A stretch of DNA of 48,270 bases, taken from positions 1-48,270 of the forward strand of contig JANYDT010000012.1 in the NCBI GenBank assembly GCA_025359845.1, written 5' to 3'. The stretch comes from Acidimicrobiia bacterium (GTDB lineage Bacteria > Actinomycetota > Acidimicrobiia > Acidimicrobiales > JANYDT01). The notes below the pieces were generated by a model. The model was not told the DNA's origin. It ran no database searches and was given only the letters and a program-made list of their open reading frames with translations. This document shows positions 1 through 8,922 of this stretch, piece by piece. The position numbers and the translations under genes were made by a program. The stretch's first letter is position 1; each line of letters starts with the position of its first letter.

Positions 1-1320
1 CGCCCGCTCGGCGAGCTTGCCATGGCCGATCTCACGGCGCTTCGGCGATCCCACCCGACCCACTTCACCGTTGGCCCAAGGCGGCATGTTGTAGTGGTGC
101 ATGAAGTATTTCTTGGTCTGCGGGTCGAGGGTGTCGAGCAGCTGGTTCATCTTGGGCATGCCCAACGTCGTGGCGTTCAGAACCTGGGTCTCGCCCCGTT
201 GGAACAGAGCAGAACCGTGGACGGTCCCCAGAACGCCGACTTCAGCCGAAAGGGCCCGAAGATCGCGGGTTCCTCGTCCGTCCATACGGATGCCCTTCTC
301 GACCACGCGCTTACGGACCAACTTCTTGCTCAAAGATCGGACCGCTTCTTTGATTTCTTTTTCGCGACCGGCGAACTTGCCGGGCTTGGCTTCGGTCCCG
401 GCCAACGCCGTCAGGGCGGCTGCGGTGGCGACATCGGTGGCCTCGTTGCGATCAGCCTTGACCGCGATTTGCATGGCCTTATCGAGCGCCTTCGTGGCGT
501 TCTTCTCGACCGCCGCGAACACGTCGTCGCCGTAGTCGACGACGGGTGTGTAGGCGAGGGGCTCACGGGCCCCGGCGATCTTTACCAGCTCCTGCTGGAG
601 CGAGATCGACTCGCGGATCCACTGTTTGGCCGCGCTGAGCCCGTCGGCGATGACTTCCTCTGTGACCTTCGGCGCGCCGGCCTCGTAGTAGCCCCAGGCC
701 CCCTCGGTGCCGCCGGCTTCAACCATCATAATGGCAATGTCTCCGGCGTGCTCCCCGTCGGTGACCTCACGCCCGGCTACCACCAGCTCGAACGTGGAGG
801 CCGCGCCTTCGGCGTAGGTGGGATGGGCGACCCAATCCCCCTCGGTTGAATACGCGATGCGAACGGCGCCGATCGGGCCGTCGAAAGGTATTCCGGACAA
901 CATCAACGAGGCCGAAGCGGCGTTGATCGACAGAACGTCATGAGGATTGGCCTGGTCGGCGCCGAGGATCGTGAGAACCACTTGGGTCTCGTTGCGAAAC
1001 CCGTCTGGGAACGCCGGTCGCAAGGGACGGTCGGTGAGGCGACACGTCAAAATTGCGTTGTCGGTCGGTCGACCTTCACGACGAAAGAACGAGCCTGGGA
1101 TCTTTCCTGCGGCGTATGACCGCTCTTCGACGTCGATCGTCAGCGGGAAGAAATCGATCCCTTCACGGACACCCTTGGCCGCGTTAGCCGTGGCCAAGAC
1201 CATTGAGTTGCCGATGGACGCGACTACCGCGCCTTGGGATTGTTGCGCCAGTTTTCCGGTGGAAAACGTAAGCGTCTTCGTCGTCCCTGCGATAGGTGAC
1301 GACACGGTGGATTCAGACAT
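1..1320 (-). CDS. pnp: Polyribonucleotide nucleotidyltransferase (PNPase), 3' part outside the window
   Basis: Phosphorolytic 3'-5' exoribonuclease and member of the mRNA decay machinery. The ATG is at 1318-1320 and the frame stays open for 440 codons to the window edge, so the second RNase PH core, KH and S1 domains are missing here. Visible are the first RNase PH domain with the family motif GSFFRREGRP at residues 76-85, the linking helical region, and the beginning of the second RNase PH domain (RMDGRGTRDLR, then ALFQRGETQ and a tail GHGKLAERA), all typical of PNPase. It lies downstream of rpsO on the same strand, the classical rpsO-pnp arrangement. Its leader is structured and the ribosome binding site lies in a hairpin (see 1324-1337). 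Identification is secure; only the C-terminal part is unseen. Confidence 0.97.
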   Translation of the reverse strand, partial: MSESTVSSPIAGTTKTLTFSTGKLAQQSQGAVVASIGNSMVLATANAAKGVREGIDFFPLTIDVEERSYAAGKIPGSFFRREGRPTDNAILTCRLTDRPLRPAFPDGFRNETQVVLTILGADQANPHDVLSINAASASLMLSGIPFDGPIGAVRIAYSTEGDWVAHPTYAEGAASTFELVVAGREVTDGEHAGDIAIMMVEAGGTEGAWGYYEAGAPKVTEEVIADGLSAAKQWIRESISLQQELVKIAGAREPLAYTPVVDYGDDVFAAVEKNATKALDKAMQIAVKADRNEATDVATAAALTALAGTEAKPGKFAGREKEIKEAVRSLSKKLVRKRVVEKGIRMDGRGTRDLRALSAEVGVLGTVHGSALFQRGETQVLNATTLGMPKMNQLLDTLDPQTKKYFMHHYNMPPWANGEVGRVGSPKRREIGHGKLAERA

Positions 1321-1323
1321 AGA

Positions 1324-1337
1324 GCTCCTTTTGGAGC
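1324..1337 (-). promoter_or_regulatory. Hairpin sequestering the pnp ribosome binding site
   Basis: Read on the minus strand, GCTCC-AAAA-GGAGC forms a perfect 5-bp stem. Its 3' arm is the Shine-Dalgarno GGAG, four bases before the pnp ATG. Translation of pnp would require opening this stem. The pairing is seen directly; a regulatory role is inferred by analogy with PNPase autocontrol in other bacteria. Confidence 0.5.
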
Positions 1338-1368
1338 AGCGCCTCGGTCTTCTTCTGTCGACCAGTTC

Positions 1369-1430
1369 CCAGTCGAGGGCCACCGGGAGTCGGATCAAAA
1401 CTGATCCGCGCCCCGGGAGTCTTCGACTGG
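1369..1430 (-). promoter_or_regulatory. Nested stem-loop in the pnp leader
   Basis: CCAGTCGA (1369-1376) pairs perfectly with TCGACTGG (1423-1430). Inside it lies a second perfect stem, CGGATCA (1391-1397) with TGATCCG (1402-1408), closed by an AAAC loop (plus-strand sequences). The structure is in the transcribed spacer between rpsO and pnp and resembles a processing site. No RNase specificity can be read from the sequence. Confidence 0.45.
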
Positions 1431-1487
1431 CAGCTGACCGCTTTCCGGGCGCCGCATGGTTTTTGGTTGTACTTGTGGGGAGTGAGT

Positions 1488-1527
1488 CGTTTGCTGAGAA
1501 AGCAAACGGGCGGCCCGGAGGCCGCCC
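1488..1527 (-). terminator. Two back-to-back hairpins after rpsO
   Basis: GGGCGGCC (1508-1515) and GGCCGCCC (1520-1527) form an 8-bp stem with a 4-base loop just after the rpsO stop. Immediately beyond it on the minus strand, CGTTTGCT (1488-1495) and AGCAAACG (1501-1508) form another 8-bp stem. They share base 1508, so they touch. No clean U-tract follows. It may be a partial terminator or an mRNA-stabilising or processing element between rpsO and pnp. Confidence 0.55.
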
Positions 1528-1536
1528 AGAAGGTCG

Positions 1537-1794
1537 CTAGCGACGCAACCCGTGCTCTGCAATAATCGTTCGGTAGCGCTCGACGTTGAGGCTGCGCACG
1601 TAGTCGAGCATTCGCCGACGCCGCCCGACCATCATGAGCAGACCGCGGCGGGTGTGGTGGTCACCCTTGTGCAACTTGAGGTGATCGTTCAAGTGGTTGA
1701 TTCGCTCGGTGAGGATAGCGATCTGCACCTCCGGAGAGCCGGTGTCGGCTTCATGGGTGCGGTGCTTGGCGATCGTGGCGGTCTTATCGGGCAT
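1537..1794 (-). CDS. rpsO: 30S ribosomal protein S15
   Basis: Primary 16S rRNA-binding protein of the small-subunit platform. At 85 residues it is close to the usual 88-89. The family signature is plain: [19 protein letters not shown] near residues 13-31, then [21 protein letters not shown]. It lies between ribF (ending 75 bp upstream) and pnp (starting 216 bp downstream), all on the minus strand. S15 commonly represses its own translation through its leader. A possible leader stem (1815-1848) is listed separately, but its match to a known S15 site was not tested. Confidence 0.97.
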   Translation of the reverse strand: MPDKTATIAKHRTHEADTGSPEVQIAILTERINHLNDHLKLHKGDHHTRRGLLMMVGRRRRMLDYVRSLNVERYRTIIAEHGLRR

Positions 1795-1814
1795 GCTTCT
1801 CGCTCGTGGTTGCT

Positions 1815-1848
1815 TCCGGGGGATTTGTTCGACGCGGGCGATCCCGGA
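1815..1848 (-). promoter_or_regulatory. Possible stem-loop in the rpsO leader
   Basis: TCCGGG (1815-1820) can pair with CCCGGA (1843-1848) in the 75-bp spacer between ribF and rpsO; an adjoining AT pair extends it past a two-base bulge. It could be an S15 autoregulatory structure or a weak ribF terminator. Only the pairing is seen. Confidence 0.25.
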
Positions 1849-1869
1849 GAACCCGAAAATACTACCAGC

Positions 1870-2880
1870 TCAGCCGGCGCGCTCGTACGTGGGGGTGGTC
1901 GCCAGAACCGCTCGGGCCTGTTCTACATCACGGCCCATTTGCGCGACCAAGTCAGCAACGCTTTCGAACCGCTCTTCGCCGCGTAAGCGGGCCACGAACC
2001 GAACCCTTGCCGCCTCCCCGTACAAATCACCACTCCAGTCCAGCAGACAGGCCTCGAGTAGTGATTTTGCCTGAGCTTCGTAAAACGTCGGGCGACGCCC
2101 GAGGCTCACCGCCGCGGGGTATGAAGTGCCGTCGGCACGCTCGTACCAAGCCGCGTAGATGCCGTCACCCGGAAGGCAGATTTCGGCCGGTACGCTCACG
2201 TTCGCCGTCGGGAAGCCGAGTTCGCGGCCCCGCTTGTCGCCATGTTCAACGGTGCCGCGGACTTCGTGGTGTCGGCCCAACAAGTCGTTCGCGGCGGCCA
2301 AATCACCAGCTCGCAGGAGCGCCCGAACCGCAGTCGATGAAACCTTCATCTCTCGTGTTGCCGAGCCTCGGGAGACGCCGGACCCAGCGGGGTCGACAAC
2401 GTCGCCTTGGCCCACCAGACCCAGTCCCACCACCTCGAACAGGCCCATGTCTCGAAGCAACGAGACGTTTCCTCGTCGACCCTTCCCGAAGTGAAAGTCT
2501 TCACCCACCACGACCGCAACTGCCGAAATTCGCTCTACCAGGATTTCGTGGACGAACTGCTCCGCCGCCTCCGCCGCCCGTTCGGCGTCGAAAGGGACAA
2601 CAAGGGTGGCGTCGACCCCGGTAGACGCCAATAATTCGAGCTTCTGAGCAAGATCGGTGAGCAATAGCGGGGCCGACTGCGGTCGCACGATCTCCGCAGG
2701 ATGGCGGTCAAATGTCACCACGACCGACGCGCAGCCGCGATCAGCCGCTCGCCTCCGTACTTCGCCGATCACGGCGCGATGCCCGAGGTGTACCCCGTCG
2801 TAGGCACCGATCGTCGCCACACACGGCCGCCCGAACGGTTGACCGTCGGAATCAGCGCGAAGGACCTGCACGCGGATCAC
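1870..2880 (-). CDS. ribF: Bifunctional riboflavin kinase / FAD synthetase
   Basis: Converts riboflavin to FMN and FMN to FAD. From the chosen GTG (2878-2880) it has 336 residues, near the usual 310-330. The N-terminal nucleotidyltransferase domain shows GAYDGVHLGH at residues 25-34 and VVVGEDFHFGKGRRG. The C-terminal kinase domain shows HGDKRGRELGFPTANV and later SLGRRPTF and LLDWSGDLYGE. The frame stays open another 67 codons upstream into the preceding gene, but that part is unlike RibF, so a start close to its stop is preferred. A second GTG nine bases downstream is equally possible, and no clear Shine-Dalgarno separates them. The neighbours truB and rpsO are the usual ones. Confidence 0.93.
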   Translation of the reverse strand: MIRVQVLRADSDGQPFGRPCVATIGAYDGVHLGHRAVIGEVRRRAADRGCASVVVTFDRHPAEIVRPQSAPLLLTDLAQKLELLASTGVDATLVVPFDAERAAEAAEQFVHEILVERISAVAVVVGEDFHFGKGRRGNVSLLRDMGLFEVVGLGLVGQGDVVDPAGSGVSRGSATREMKVSSTAVRALLRAGDLAAANDLLGRHHEVRGTVEHGDKRGRELGFPTANVSVPAEICLPGDGIYAAWYERADGTSYPAAVSLGRRPTFYEAQAKSLLEACLLDWSGDLYGEAARVRFVARLRGEERFESVADLVAQMGRDVEQARAVLATTPTYERAG

Positions 2881-2915
2881 GTTAGTGGTCGCGCGCACCG
2901 TGGCGTTAAGGTGCG

Positions 2916-3809
2916 CTAACTCAACACCTTGACGCTGGCTCCGTACTTGTTGAACGCAACTCGGGCGGATCGCGCCGACGTTGAGGCTGACACCGACACT
3001 TCGGTCACGATCAGATCGGCCGTCGAGACCTGGATGCGACCGCGGACGGGAACTCCCCGGGCCACGCCGGTGTACTCCCATGCGCCCTTGACCGCCGCAA
3101 CCTGCAATTCATTCACCCGCCGGGCCACGCCCTGGAGACCAGCCTTAAGCAGGGCCGCATCCGCCGGTCGTCCGTTCGAAGGAATGGCGAGCGCTCCCAC
3201 GCGGACGGTGACTCCGTTAGCCCGGCTGTCGAGCTGGATCGATCCGGTTCCGTAGCGCCGGACCGTGGGTTGCGCGGGAAGCTGCAGGGCAAAACGCGAG
3301 GGTTCCGTGAAACGGATGCCGCCTGGCACCATTTGCACGGTAGCCGGCGAGACTTCGAACGACACCGCATTCGCCGATCGCGTCGGGCGTCCAAGTCGGG
3401 TGTTTTCGGTCGACGTCTTTTTGACATCGACAGTTCCCGCCCCGGGCCAGGCGTTGAAGCCCGCCACCTGCTCTGTAATCACCGCAACGATCGCGGCTGC
3501 AGGGTCAGCTAGCGGATCGGCCTCAATGCCATCCGCGACCTTGGCCGCGCTGGCCGCGACAGCAATCGACCCAGGCGCAGGACCAAACGCGCCGTTCAAG
3601 TACAGAACCACGCTGGCCACGGCCACGATCGCGGCCGTGGACATCAGCCAAAGAGCTTGGCGCCCCCGGGTGACTGGCTGCAGCTCGACCGGGCTGGCCC
3701 ATTCCGGTACTCCCCACGCTGCGCTTGGCCCGGATCGCGCCATCCCGCAGTATCGGCATCGCCCGTCCACCGGAGTCAACCGGGCCGAACAGAAAGCACA
3801 CTTTGCCAT
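2916..3809 (-). CDS. Zinc-ribbon, single-pass membrane protein of unknown function
   Basis: I do not recognise a named family. The 297-residue protein begins with two CxxC pairs (C4/C7 and C18/C21), a likely treble-clef or zinc-ribbon knuckle facing the cytoplasm. A single hydrophobic helix follows at residues 52-72, then an alanine-rich linker and a roughly 200-residue outside region. That region includes SRFALQLPAQPTVRRYGTGS and an ATG-free tail ending VAFNKYGASVKVLS. No catalytic motif is visible. It sits between truB and ribF, where most actinobacteria have no such gene. Its start is 89 bp from the truB stop, so it may have its own promoter. The zinc knuckle and membrane topology are inferences from the sequence pattern. 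Confidence 0.8.
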   Translation of the reverse strand: MAKCAFCSARLTPVDGRCRYCGMARSGPSAAWGVPEWASPVELQPVTRGRQALWLMSTAAIVAVASVVLYLNGAFGPAPGSIAVAASAAKVADGIEADPLADPAAAIVAVITEQVAGFNAWPGAGTVDVKKTSTENTRLGRPTRSANAVSFEVSPATVQMVPGGIRFTEPSRFALQLPAQPTVRRYGTGSIQLDSRANGVTVRVGALAIPSNGRPADAALLKAGLQGVARRVNELQVAAVKGAWEYTGVARGVPVRGRIQVSTADLIVTEVSVSASTSARSARVAFNKYGASVKVLS

Positions 3810-3898
3810 AGGTGAAACTTCGGCGGATCTGACGATTACCTTGAGTTGTTAAAGGCGGATTCACCGGCTTTACCAAGAATTGCTTATCCTCTGGAGCT

Positions 3899-4801
3899 TC
3901 AGCGCGCCGGTAAGACGACCAGGGGGCAAGCCTTTCCGCTGTCTAGGATTTCGTAGACGGCCAGCAGATCATTTTGGTGATTGAGCAGACCGACGATGCC
4001 GGGGCGACACTCCGGCCCGAGCAAATCAGGGTCCAAGGCTCGGCCGACGGCGACGCGCTCGGCCAGCGCGTCGTCGACAACAACGCTTGGGTAATCCCGT
4101 AGCGCAGACGCAGCCGAGAGCAGCGTCGTCTCGCGATTCGCAGCCTCGGCGGCGATGGCCCCGTCGGCGAGAAACGAGCCAATTCGAGTTCGCCGAAGAT
4201 TGCGGAGGTGGGCCCCACCGCCCAGAGCGGCGCCGAGATCGGCGGCCAGAGATCTGATGTACGTACCCGACCCACACTCGACCTCGATCGAGAGCACGCC
4301 CTGCTCCGCCCAACCCAAGACGCCAAACCGATCGACCCGCACCGGTCGCGGCGGCCGTTCGACCTCGATCCCCTGTCGCGCCAATGCGTGCAACCGCTGT
4401 CCTCCGATCTGAACCGCCGACACCATGGGAGGAATCTGAAAGATGTCGCCCAGAAAACCGACCGAGGCGCGACGAGCGTCCTCAATCGTCACGTCGTCCA
4501 TGGCGAATCGACCCGTGACCTCTCCCCCCCCATCGAGGGTAGAAGTCGTCACCCCCAGGACCACTTCGCCCGTGTACGCCTTTGGCAGAGCCGTCAAAAA
4601 CGTCAACAATTTCGTCACCCTCCCGAACCCCACGAGAAGGACGCCGGTGGCGTCGGGGTCAAGGGTGCCGGAGTGACCGCTACGGCGTTGACCGATCGCG
4701 CCCCGGAGTCGGGCGACCACATCGTGCGACGTCCAGCCGGCGGCCTTGTCGACGACCAACAGACCGTCGACTCCGGAATCCTTCGTCTTGCCCACCGCCA
4801 C
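3899..4801 (-). CDS. truB: tRNA pseudouridine(55) synthase TruB
   Basis: Isomerises U55 in the T-loop of tRNAs and also acts as a tRNA chaperone. The 300-residue protein opens with LLVVDKAAGWTSHDVV. The catalytic motif GHSGTLDPDATGVL spans residues 42-55, with the catalytic aspartate at position 48. CGSGTYIRSLAADLG near residue 180 is the second family motif. The start is GTG (4799-4801), with another GTG two codons later. It lies 52 bp downstream of rbfA in the usual infB-rbfA-truB order. Confidence 0.97.
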   Translation of the reverse strand: MAVGKTKDSGVDGLLVVDKAAGWTSHDVVARLRGAIGQRRSGHSGTLDPDATGVLLVGFGRVTKLLTFLTALPKAYTGEVVLGVTTSTLDGGGEVTGRFAMDDVTIEDARRASVGFLGDIFQIPPMVSAVQIGGQRLHALARQGIEVERPPRPVRVDRFGVLGWAEQGVLSIEVECGSGTYIRSLAADLGAALGGGAHLRNLRRTRIGSFLADGAIAAEAANRETTLLSAASALRDYPSVVVDDALAERVAVGRALDPDLLGPECRPGIVGLLNHQNDLLAVYEILDSGKACPLVVLPAR

Positions 4802-4853
4802 TACCTGGCGACGGCGGTGTCAGTTTGAGCTCTGGTAAGCCCCGAAGCAGAGG

Positions 4854-5315
4854 TCATTCAGTGGTAGCTACAGAGGAAGTTTCGGCCTCGGACTGAATGT
4901 CACGATCGGGTTCAGGCGACCTCAGCATCGTTTTGATTATCGACTCGATCTTGTCGCCTTCAATGATGGCTGGGTCGGCTTCGAAGCTCAGTAGCGGCGT
5001 TCGCTTCAACCGCAGCTCGCGACCCACCGCGCCCTGGAGCTTGATGCGGTGATCGACCAACGCCGCAGCCGCTCCCTCAATGCCGCGGCTGCCGGTGAGA
5101 GCGGAGAAATAGACAGTGGCGTGTCGAAAGTCCGGGTCGGCGTCGATGCCGGTGATCGTCACAAGCGTGAGGCGATCATCATCAATGACTTCGAGTTCCT
5201 CTGCCAGTACCTCGCGTAAGGCCTGGTTGACGCGCGCCACCCGGGGATAGCGACGCGCGCCGTGCGAGTCGGGAGTTCGCGACGAACGCGACTTGGCGGA
5301 TCGCTGCTTGGTCAT
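4854..5315 (-). CDS. rbfA: 30S ribosome-binding factor A
   Basis: KH-fold cold-shock assembly factor that binds the 16S 5' helix during late 30S maturation. From the ATG at 5313-5315 it has 153 residues. An in-frame TTG three codons earlier is less likely. Family features are RVNQALREVLAEELEVIDDDRL near residues 25-46, the core TDADPDFRHATVYFSAL-type stretch (here ITGIDADPDFRHATVYFS), and LKRTPLLSFEAD. The C-terminal tail after residue 125 is acidic and variable. It sits between infB and truB. Confidence 0.95.
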   Translation of the reverse strand: MTKQRSAKSRSSRTPDSHGARRYPRVARVNQALREVLAEELEVIDDDRLTLVTITGIDADPDFRHATVYFSALTGSRGIEGAAAALVDHRIKLQGAVGRELRLKRTPLLSFEADPAIIEGDKIESIIKTMLRSPEPDRDIQSEAETSSVATTE

Positions 5316-5384
5316 AGCGTTCAAGGGTAGCCGGACGGTTCAAGGCTCGACCGATGATTGCCGTTGATCGCCAACGACTGACGA

Positions 5385-8300
5385 TCACACGCGGGCGATT
5401 TCGCGCTCCTCGAAGGTTTCGATGATGTCGCCACTCTTCAAATCCTTGTAGTCGGTCAGACCTACGCCACATTCGAACCCGGTGTTCACGTCTCGAACGT
5501 CGTCTTTGAATCGTCGCAGTGACGCGATAGCTCCCTTCCAGATGACAACGCCATCGCGCAGGAACCGTACCTTCGAGTTTCGGGTGATCGTACCGCTGCG
5601 GACATAGCAGCCCGCGATGGCTCCGACCTTGGGCACCTGGAATACATCGCGGACCTCGGCTTCACCCGTGACCACTTCTTCGTACTCCGGTTTGAGCATG
5701 CCGACCATGGCCGCTTGCAGGTCTTCGAGAACCTTGTAAATGATCTCGTAGGCCCGGATTTCAACCTTGTTGCCCTCCGCCAAGGCGCGTGCTTCGCGGT
5801 TGGGACGGACGTTGAAACCGATGATCGAACTGCCCGTCGTGATGGCGAGCTGCACGTCGTTCTCGGTAACGCCGCCAACGGCTCGGTGAACGAACGCCAC
5901 TTTGACCTCAGGACGCTCGAGCTTCTTGATGCTCTCGGTCAACGCTTCAAGGGAGCCTTGGACGTCGGCCTTCAGAATCAGGTTGATGGTGGCCTGCTCC
6001 CCCTTCTGTATCTGCTCGAAGATGTCTTCGAGCTTTACCCCACCGTGCACGGCCGAAGCCGAGCCAGCCATATTGGCGAAGCGTTGGCGCTGCTCTCGGG
6101 CCTCGCCGACGGTCTTGGCCGTCTTGAGGTTCGGTGCCACCCGAAGTTCGTCGCCCGCGCCCGGCACGATCGACAGGCCCAGCACCTGCACAGGGGTGGA
6201 CGGTCCGGCCTCTTTCAGCTGGTTACCACGGTCGTCGATAAGCGCACGAACCGTACCCCAGGCCGGTCCGGCGACCATGGGATCGCCGATGCGCAACGTG
6301 CCTCGCTCGACAAGGACCGTAGCCACTGGGCCACGACCGACGTCAAGATTGGCTTCGAGAACCGTGCCGCGGGCTGGACCATCGGGATTGGCGGTCAGTT
6401 CTTCGACATCGGCCACGAGGAGGAGCTGTTCAAGGAGGTCATCGATGCCCAGGTTTTGCAACGCCGACATCTGAATCATGGCGACGTCGCCGCCCCACTC
6501 CTCAGGTACCAATTCGTACTCGGTGAGTTGCTGCATGACCCGGTTCGGATCAGAATCGACAATGTCGATCTTGTTGATGGCAACCACGATCGGCACATCG
6601 GCGGCCTTTGCGTGGTTCAACGCTTCGATGGTCTGGGGCATAACACCGTCATTGGCCGCGACTACAAGCACGACAATGTCGGTTGCATCGGCGCCTCGAG
6701 CGCGCATGGCGGTAAAGGCCTCGTGCCCGGGGGTGTCTATGAACGTTATGGCGCGACCCGACTTTTCGACCTGGTACGCCCCTATATGTTGCGTGATGCC
6801 GCCGGCTTCTCCCGCGATGACGTTGGTCGATCGGATGCGGTCGAGCAACAAGGTCTTACCGTGATCGACATGGCCCATGATCGTGATGATCGGCGGTCGG
6901 GTGACCTGGAACTCATCGTCTTCGTCGTCGTCAGCAAAGAGTTGAGCCAACTCGGCCTCTTGCTCTTGACCGGCGTCAACCAAGAGCAGTTGGCCGCGAA
7001 TGTCGAGCACGAAGAGCTCGATCATCTCGTCGGTCAAGGCCTGTGTCGCGGTGACCATTTCGCCCTGACCAAACAGGAACCGTACGACATCGGCCGCGCT
7101 GCGATTGAACTTGGGACCGAGTTCTTGGGCTGAACTGCCGCGTTCGACGATGACTTCGTGATCGGGAATGGGGGCGCTGGAGCGGTTGTAGTTGGTGACT
7201 GCCGTGGGCTCCAGCTCTTCGAACTGACGACGACGCTTCTTTCTCGACGTTCGCTGGGGTTGCCGACGCGCGTTGCCGCCACCGGGTCCGCCGCTGCGAC
7301 CGCCCGCGGGACCACCCGGTCCTCCCGCTCCGGGACCGCCACGGGGAACGCCCGCTCCAGGCACCGACTGGCGAGGGAAGTTGCCGCCGCCCGGACGCGT
7401 GGGCGTGTAACCAGGGCGGTTGGCTGCTCCCGCGCCGGGTCCAGCGGGACCGGCCGGACGGCCGGGGCCCGTGCCAGGACCACGTCCACCGGCTCCGCCA
7501 CCGGGTCGCTGGCCTGGCGCACCACCGGGTCGTGCCCCTGGCGCGCCGAACGTACGGCCGGGGCCGGGCGGAGGGGGAATCGGCCGACCGCTCAAACTGC
7601 GCGGGCTGCCACCCGGCGGCGGCGGGATCGGTCGACCGGTCGGCGAAAGGAGGGGGCCGGTGCGCGGCGGGGGCGGCGCCATCGGCGGTCGAGGACCAGG
7701 AACCACAGCTTCTGGCGGCGCCGTACTTTGGCGAGCAACCGGTGGAACAGCCATCGGCGGCGCCAGTGGGCGGGGCGGCGCCGGCCGGCTCGAGATGATC
7801 CTTCCGCCCTCTTGGCGGTGAGCCGGAGGCAGGCTCGTCCTCGGGACCACCTCCGCCCCGAGGAGAGGAGCCCCGAGGGGAGGAGCCCCAACGACCGGAG
7901 CCGCAACGGGTGATGTCATCGGAGATTCGATAGCCGCAGCGGCGGCCTCCTGCCTATCCGTCACCGCGACGACACGCGGGCCGATCTCGTCGCCAGTGAT
8001 GGCAACAGCAGGGCGATCTTCAGGAGGAGCTGCGGTGGTCGGCGATATCGGAGCGACCGCTGTCGGAGGAGTCACTGCGGGAGGAGTCGCTGCAGGAAGG
8101 GTCGCAGCGGGAGTTGCTGAGGCTATCGATGCGGCGACGCCAATGCCAGCTTCGGAGGAAACCGTCAACGGCTTCGGCGTTGACGGCTCGACAGGGGCGA
8201 CGGCGACTGGTGTCGACACTTCGGGACGCGTAGCCTCGATCGGTGGCGCCACCGCGACAGCCACCTCGACCACAGGTACATCTGAGGTGGACTCGGCCAC

Positions 8301-8519
8301 TTTTTTGACGCCGCGCTTGGGCTTCTCTTCGTCGGGCGGCTGCTCGGCGCGAATCAAGCCCTCGCGTTCCGCTTTGCGCCGGACGCGATCGGCTTGAGGG
8401 TCCTCGATGCTCGAGGAGTGGCTCTTGACGCCGATACCGAGCGCGACGCAGAGATCGAGGGCTTCTTTGTTCGTGAGGCCGAGCTCTTTGGCGAGTTCGT
8501 GCACACGGATTTTCTTCAT
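5385..8519 (-). CDS. infB: Translation initiation factor IF-2
   Basis: GTPase that delivers initiator tRNA to the 30S P site. The ATG at 8517-8519 gives [14 protein letters not shown], the canonical IF2 N-terminal domain; an in-frame TTG lies two codons before it. The product has 1044 residues. The first 60 are followed by an alanine/proline/valine-rich region to about 235. A proline, glycine and arginine-rich region then runs to about 440 and repeats GRPIPPPPG. The second IF2_N domain is near 475-525. The G domain follows, with [16 protein letters not shown] and NKID, and then domains II-IV. Length and linker composition are normal for actinobacteria. ylxR lies 44 bp upstream. Confidence 0.97.
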   Translation of the reverse strand: MKKIRVHELAKELGLTNKEALDLCVALGIGVKSHSSSIEDPQADRVRRKAEREGLIRAEQPPDEEKPKRGVKKVAESTSDVPVVEVAVAVAPPIEATRPEVSTPVAVAPVEPSTPKPLTVSSEAGIGVAASIASATPAATLPAATPPAVTPPTAVAPISPTTAAPPEDRPAVAITGDEIGPRVVAVTDRQEAAAAAIESPMTSPVAAPVVGAPPLGAPLLGAEVVPRTSLPPAHRQEGGRIISSRPAPPRPLAPPMAVPPVARQSTAPPEAVVPGPRPPMAPPPPRTGPLLSPTGRPIPPPPGGSPRSLSGRPIPPPPGPGRTFGAPGARPGGAPGQRPGGGAGGRGPGTGPGRPAGPAGPGAGAANRPGYTPTRPGGGNFPRQSVPGAGVPRGGPGAGGPGGPAGGRSGGPGGGNARRQPQRTSRKKRRRQFEELEPTAVTNYNRSSAPIPDHEVIVERGSSAQELGPKFNRSAADVVRFLFGQGEMVTATQALTDEMIELFVLDIRGQLLLVDAGQEQEAELAQLFADDDEDDEFQVTRPPIITIMGHVDHGKTLLLDRIRSTNVIAGEAGGITQHIGAYQVEKSGRAITFIDTPGHEAFTAMRARGADATDIVVLVVAANDGVMPQTIEALNHAKAADVPIVVAINKIDIVDSDPNRVMQQLTEYELVPEEWGGDVAMIQMSALQNLGIDDLLEQLLLVADVEELTANPDGPARGTVLEANLDVGRGPVATVLVERGTLRIGDPMVAGPAWGTVRALIDDRGNQLKEAGPSTPVQVLGLSIVPGAGDELRVAPNLKTAKTVGEAREQRQRFANMAGSASAVHGGVKLEDIFEQIQKGEQATINLILKADVQGSLEALTESIKKLERPEVKVAFVHRAVGGVTENDVQLAITTGSSIIGFNVRPNREARALAEGNKVEIRAYEIIYKVLEDLQAAMVGMLKPEYEEVVTGEAEVRDVFQVPKVGAIAGCYVRSGTITRNSKVRFLRDGVVIWKGAIASLRRFKDDVRDVNTGFECGVGLTDYKDLKSGDIIETFEEREIARV

Positions 8520-8563
8520 AGCCAAGAGAGGCTCTACCCCTTCGGTGGCACTTTGCGGTGCCC

Positions 8564-8908
8564 TTATGTTGCCCGGAACGGCCCGGCGGGCCGACCCTCT
8601 ATCGTGTCACGTTCGACGGGCCCCTCGTGCAGGCCGGGTGAACGTTGTCGTTCGAATTCACATTTGAGTACTTCCAGCGTCTCAGCGCTGGGGGTTACGG
8701 AGAGGGCCCTCAGAAAGGCCCTGCGCCGCCCGGCCTGGTCTAAGCAGGCCCCAAACGTGGCCCGACACAGCCATGCACCGCGACCCGGACCGGGTCCCAT
8801 CGCCATTTCATGACGTAGGTCACGTCGGACTCGAACCAGCGTCGCCACTTCGGCGACTCGACGACACCCGATGCAGGTGCGCCAGGGTCCGGGCCCGACC
8901 GGGCGCAC
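8564..8908 (-). CDS. ylxR: YlxR-family RNA-binding protein (DUF448)
   Basis: Small basic protein of the nusA-infB operon. Family members bind RNA and, in some bacteria, RNase P or influence transcription. The 114-residue product contains the diagnostic WRTCIGCRRV at residues 9-18, followed by LVRV and GRGAWLCRA, with a C-terminal helix carrying FLRALSV. The start chosen is the GTG at 8906-8908, 14 bases past the nusA stop. The frame is open further upstream inside nusA, but with no family similarity. The last 35 residues are charged and variable. Confidence 0.88.
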   Translation of the reverse strand: MRPVGPGPWRTCIGCRRVAEVATLVRVRRDLRHEMAMGPGPGRGAWLCRATFGACLDQAGRRRAFLRALSVTPSAETLEVLKCEFERQRSPGLHEGPVERDTIEGRPAGPFRAT

Positions 8909-8922
8909 GCGCAGCTGACGCG

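Noticed and set aside
22-1540. Long plus-strand open frames opposite pnp
   Set aside because: They are antisense shadows created by high GC; the minus strand encodes unmistakable PNPase motifs throughout.
5715-7133. A 472-codon plus-strand frame opposite infB
   Set aside because: No recognisable domain; lies wholly within the IF-2 GTPase region.
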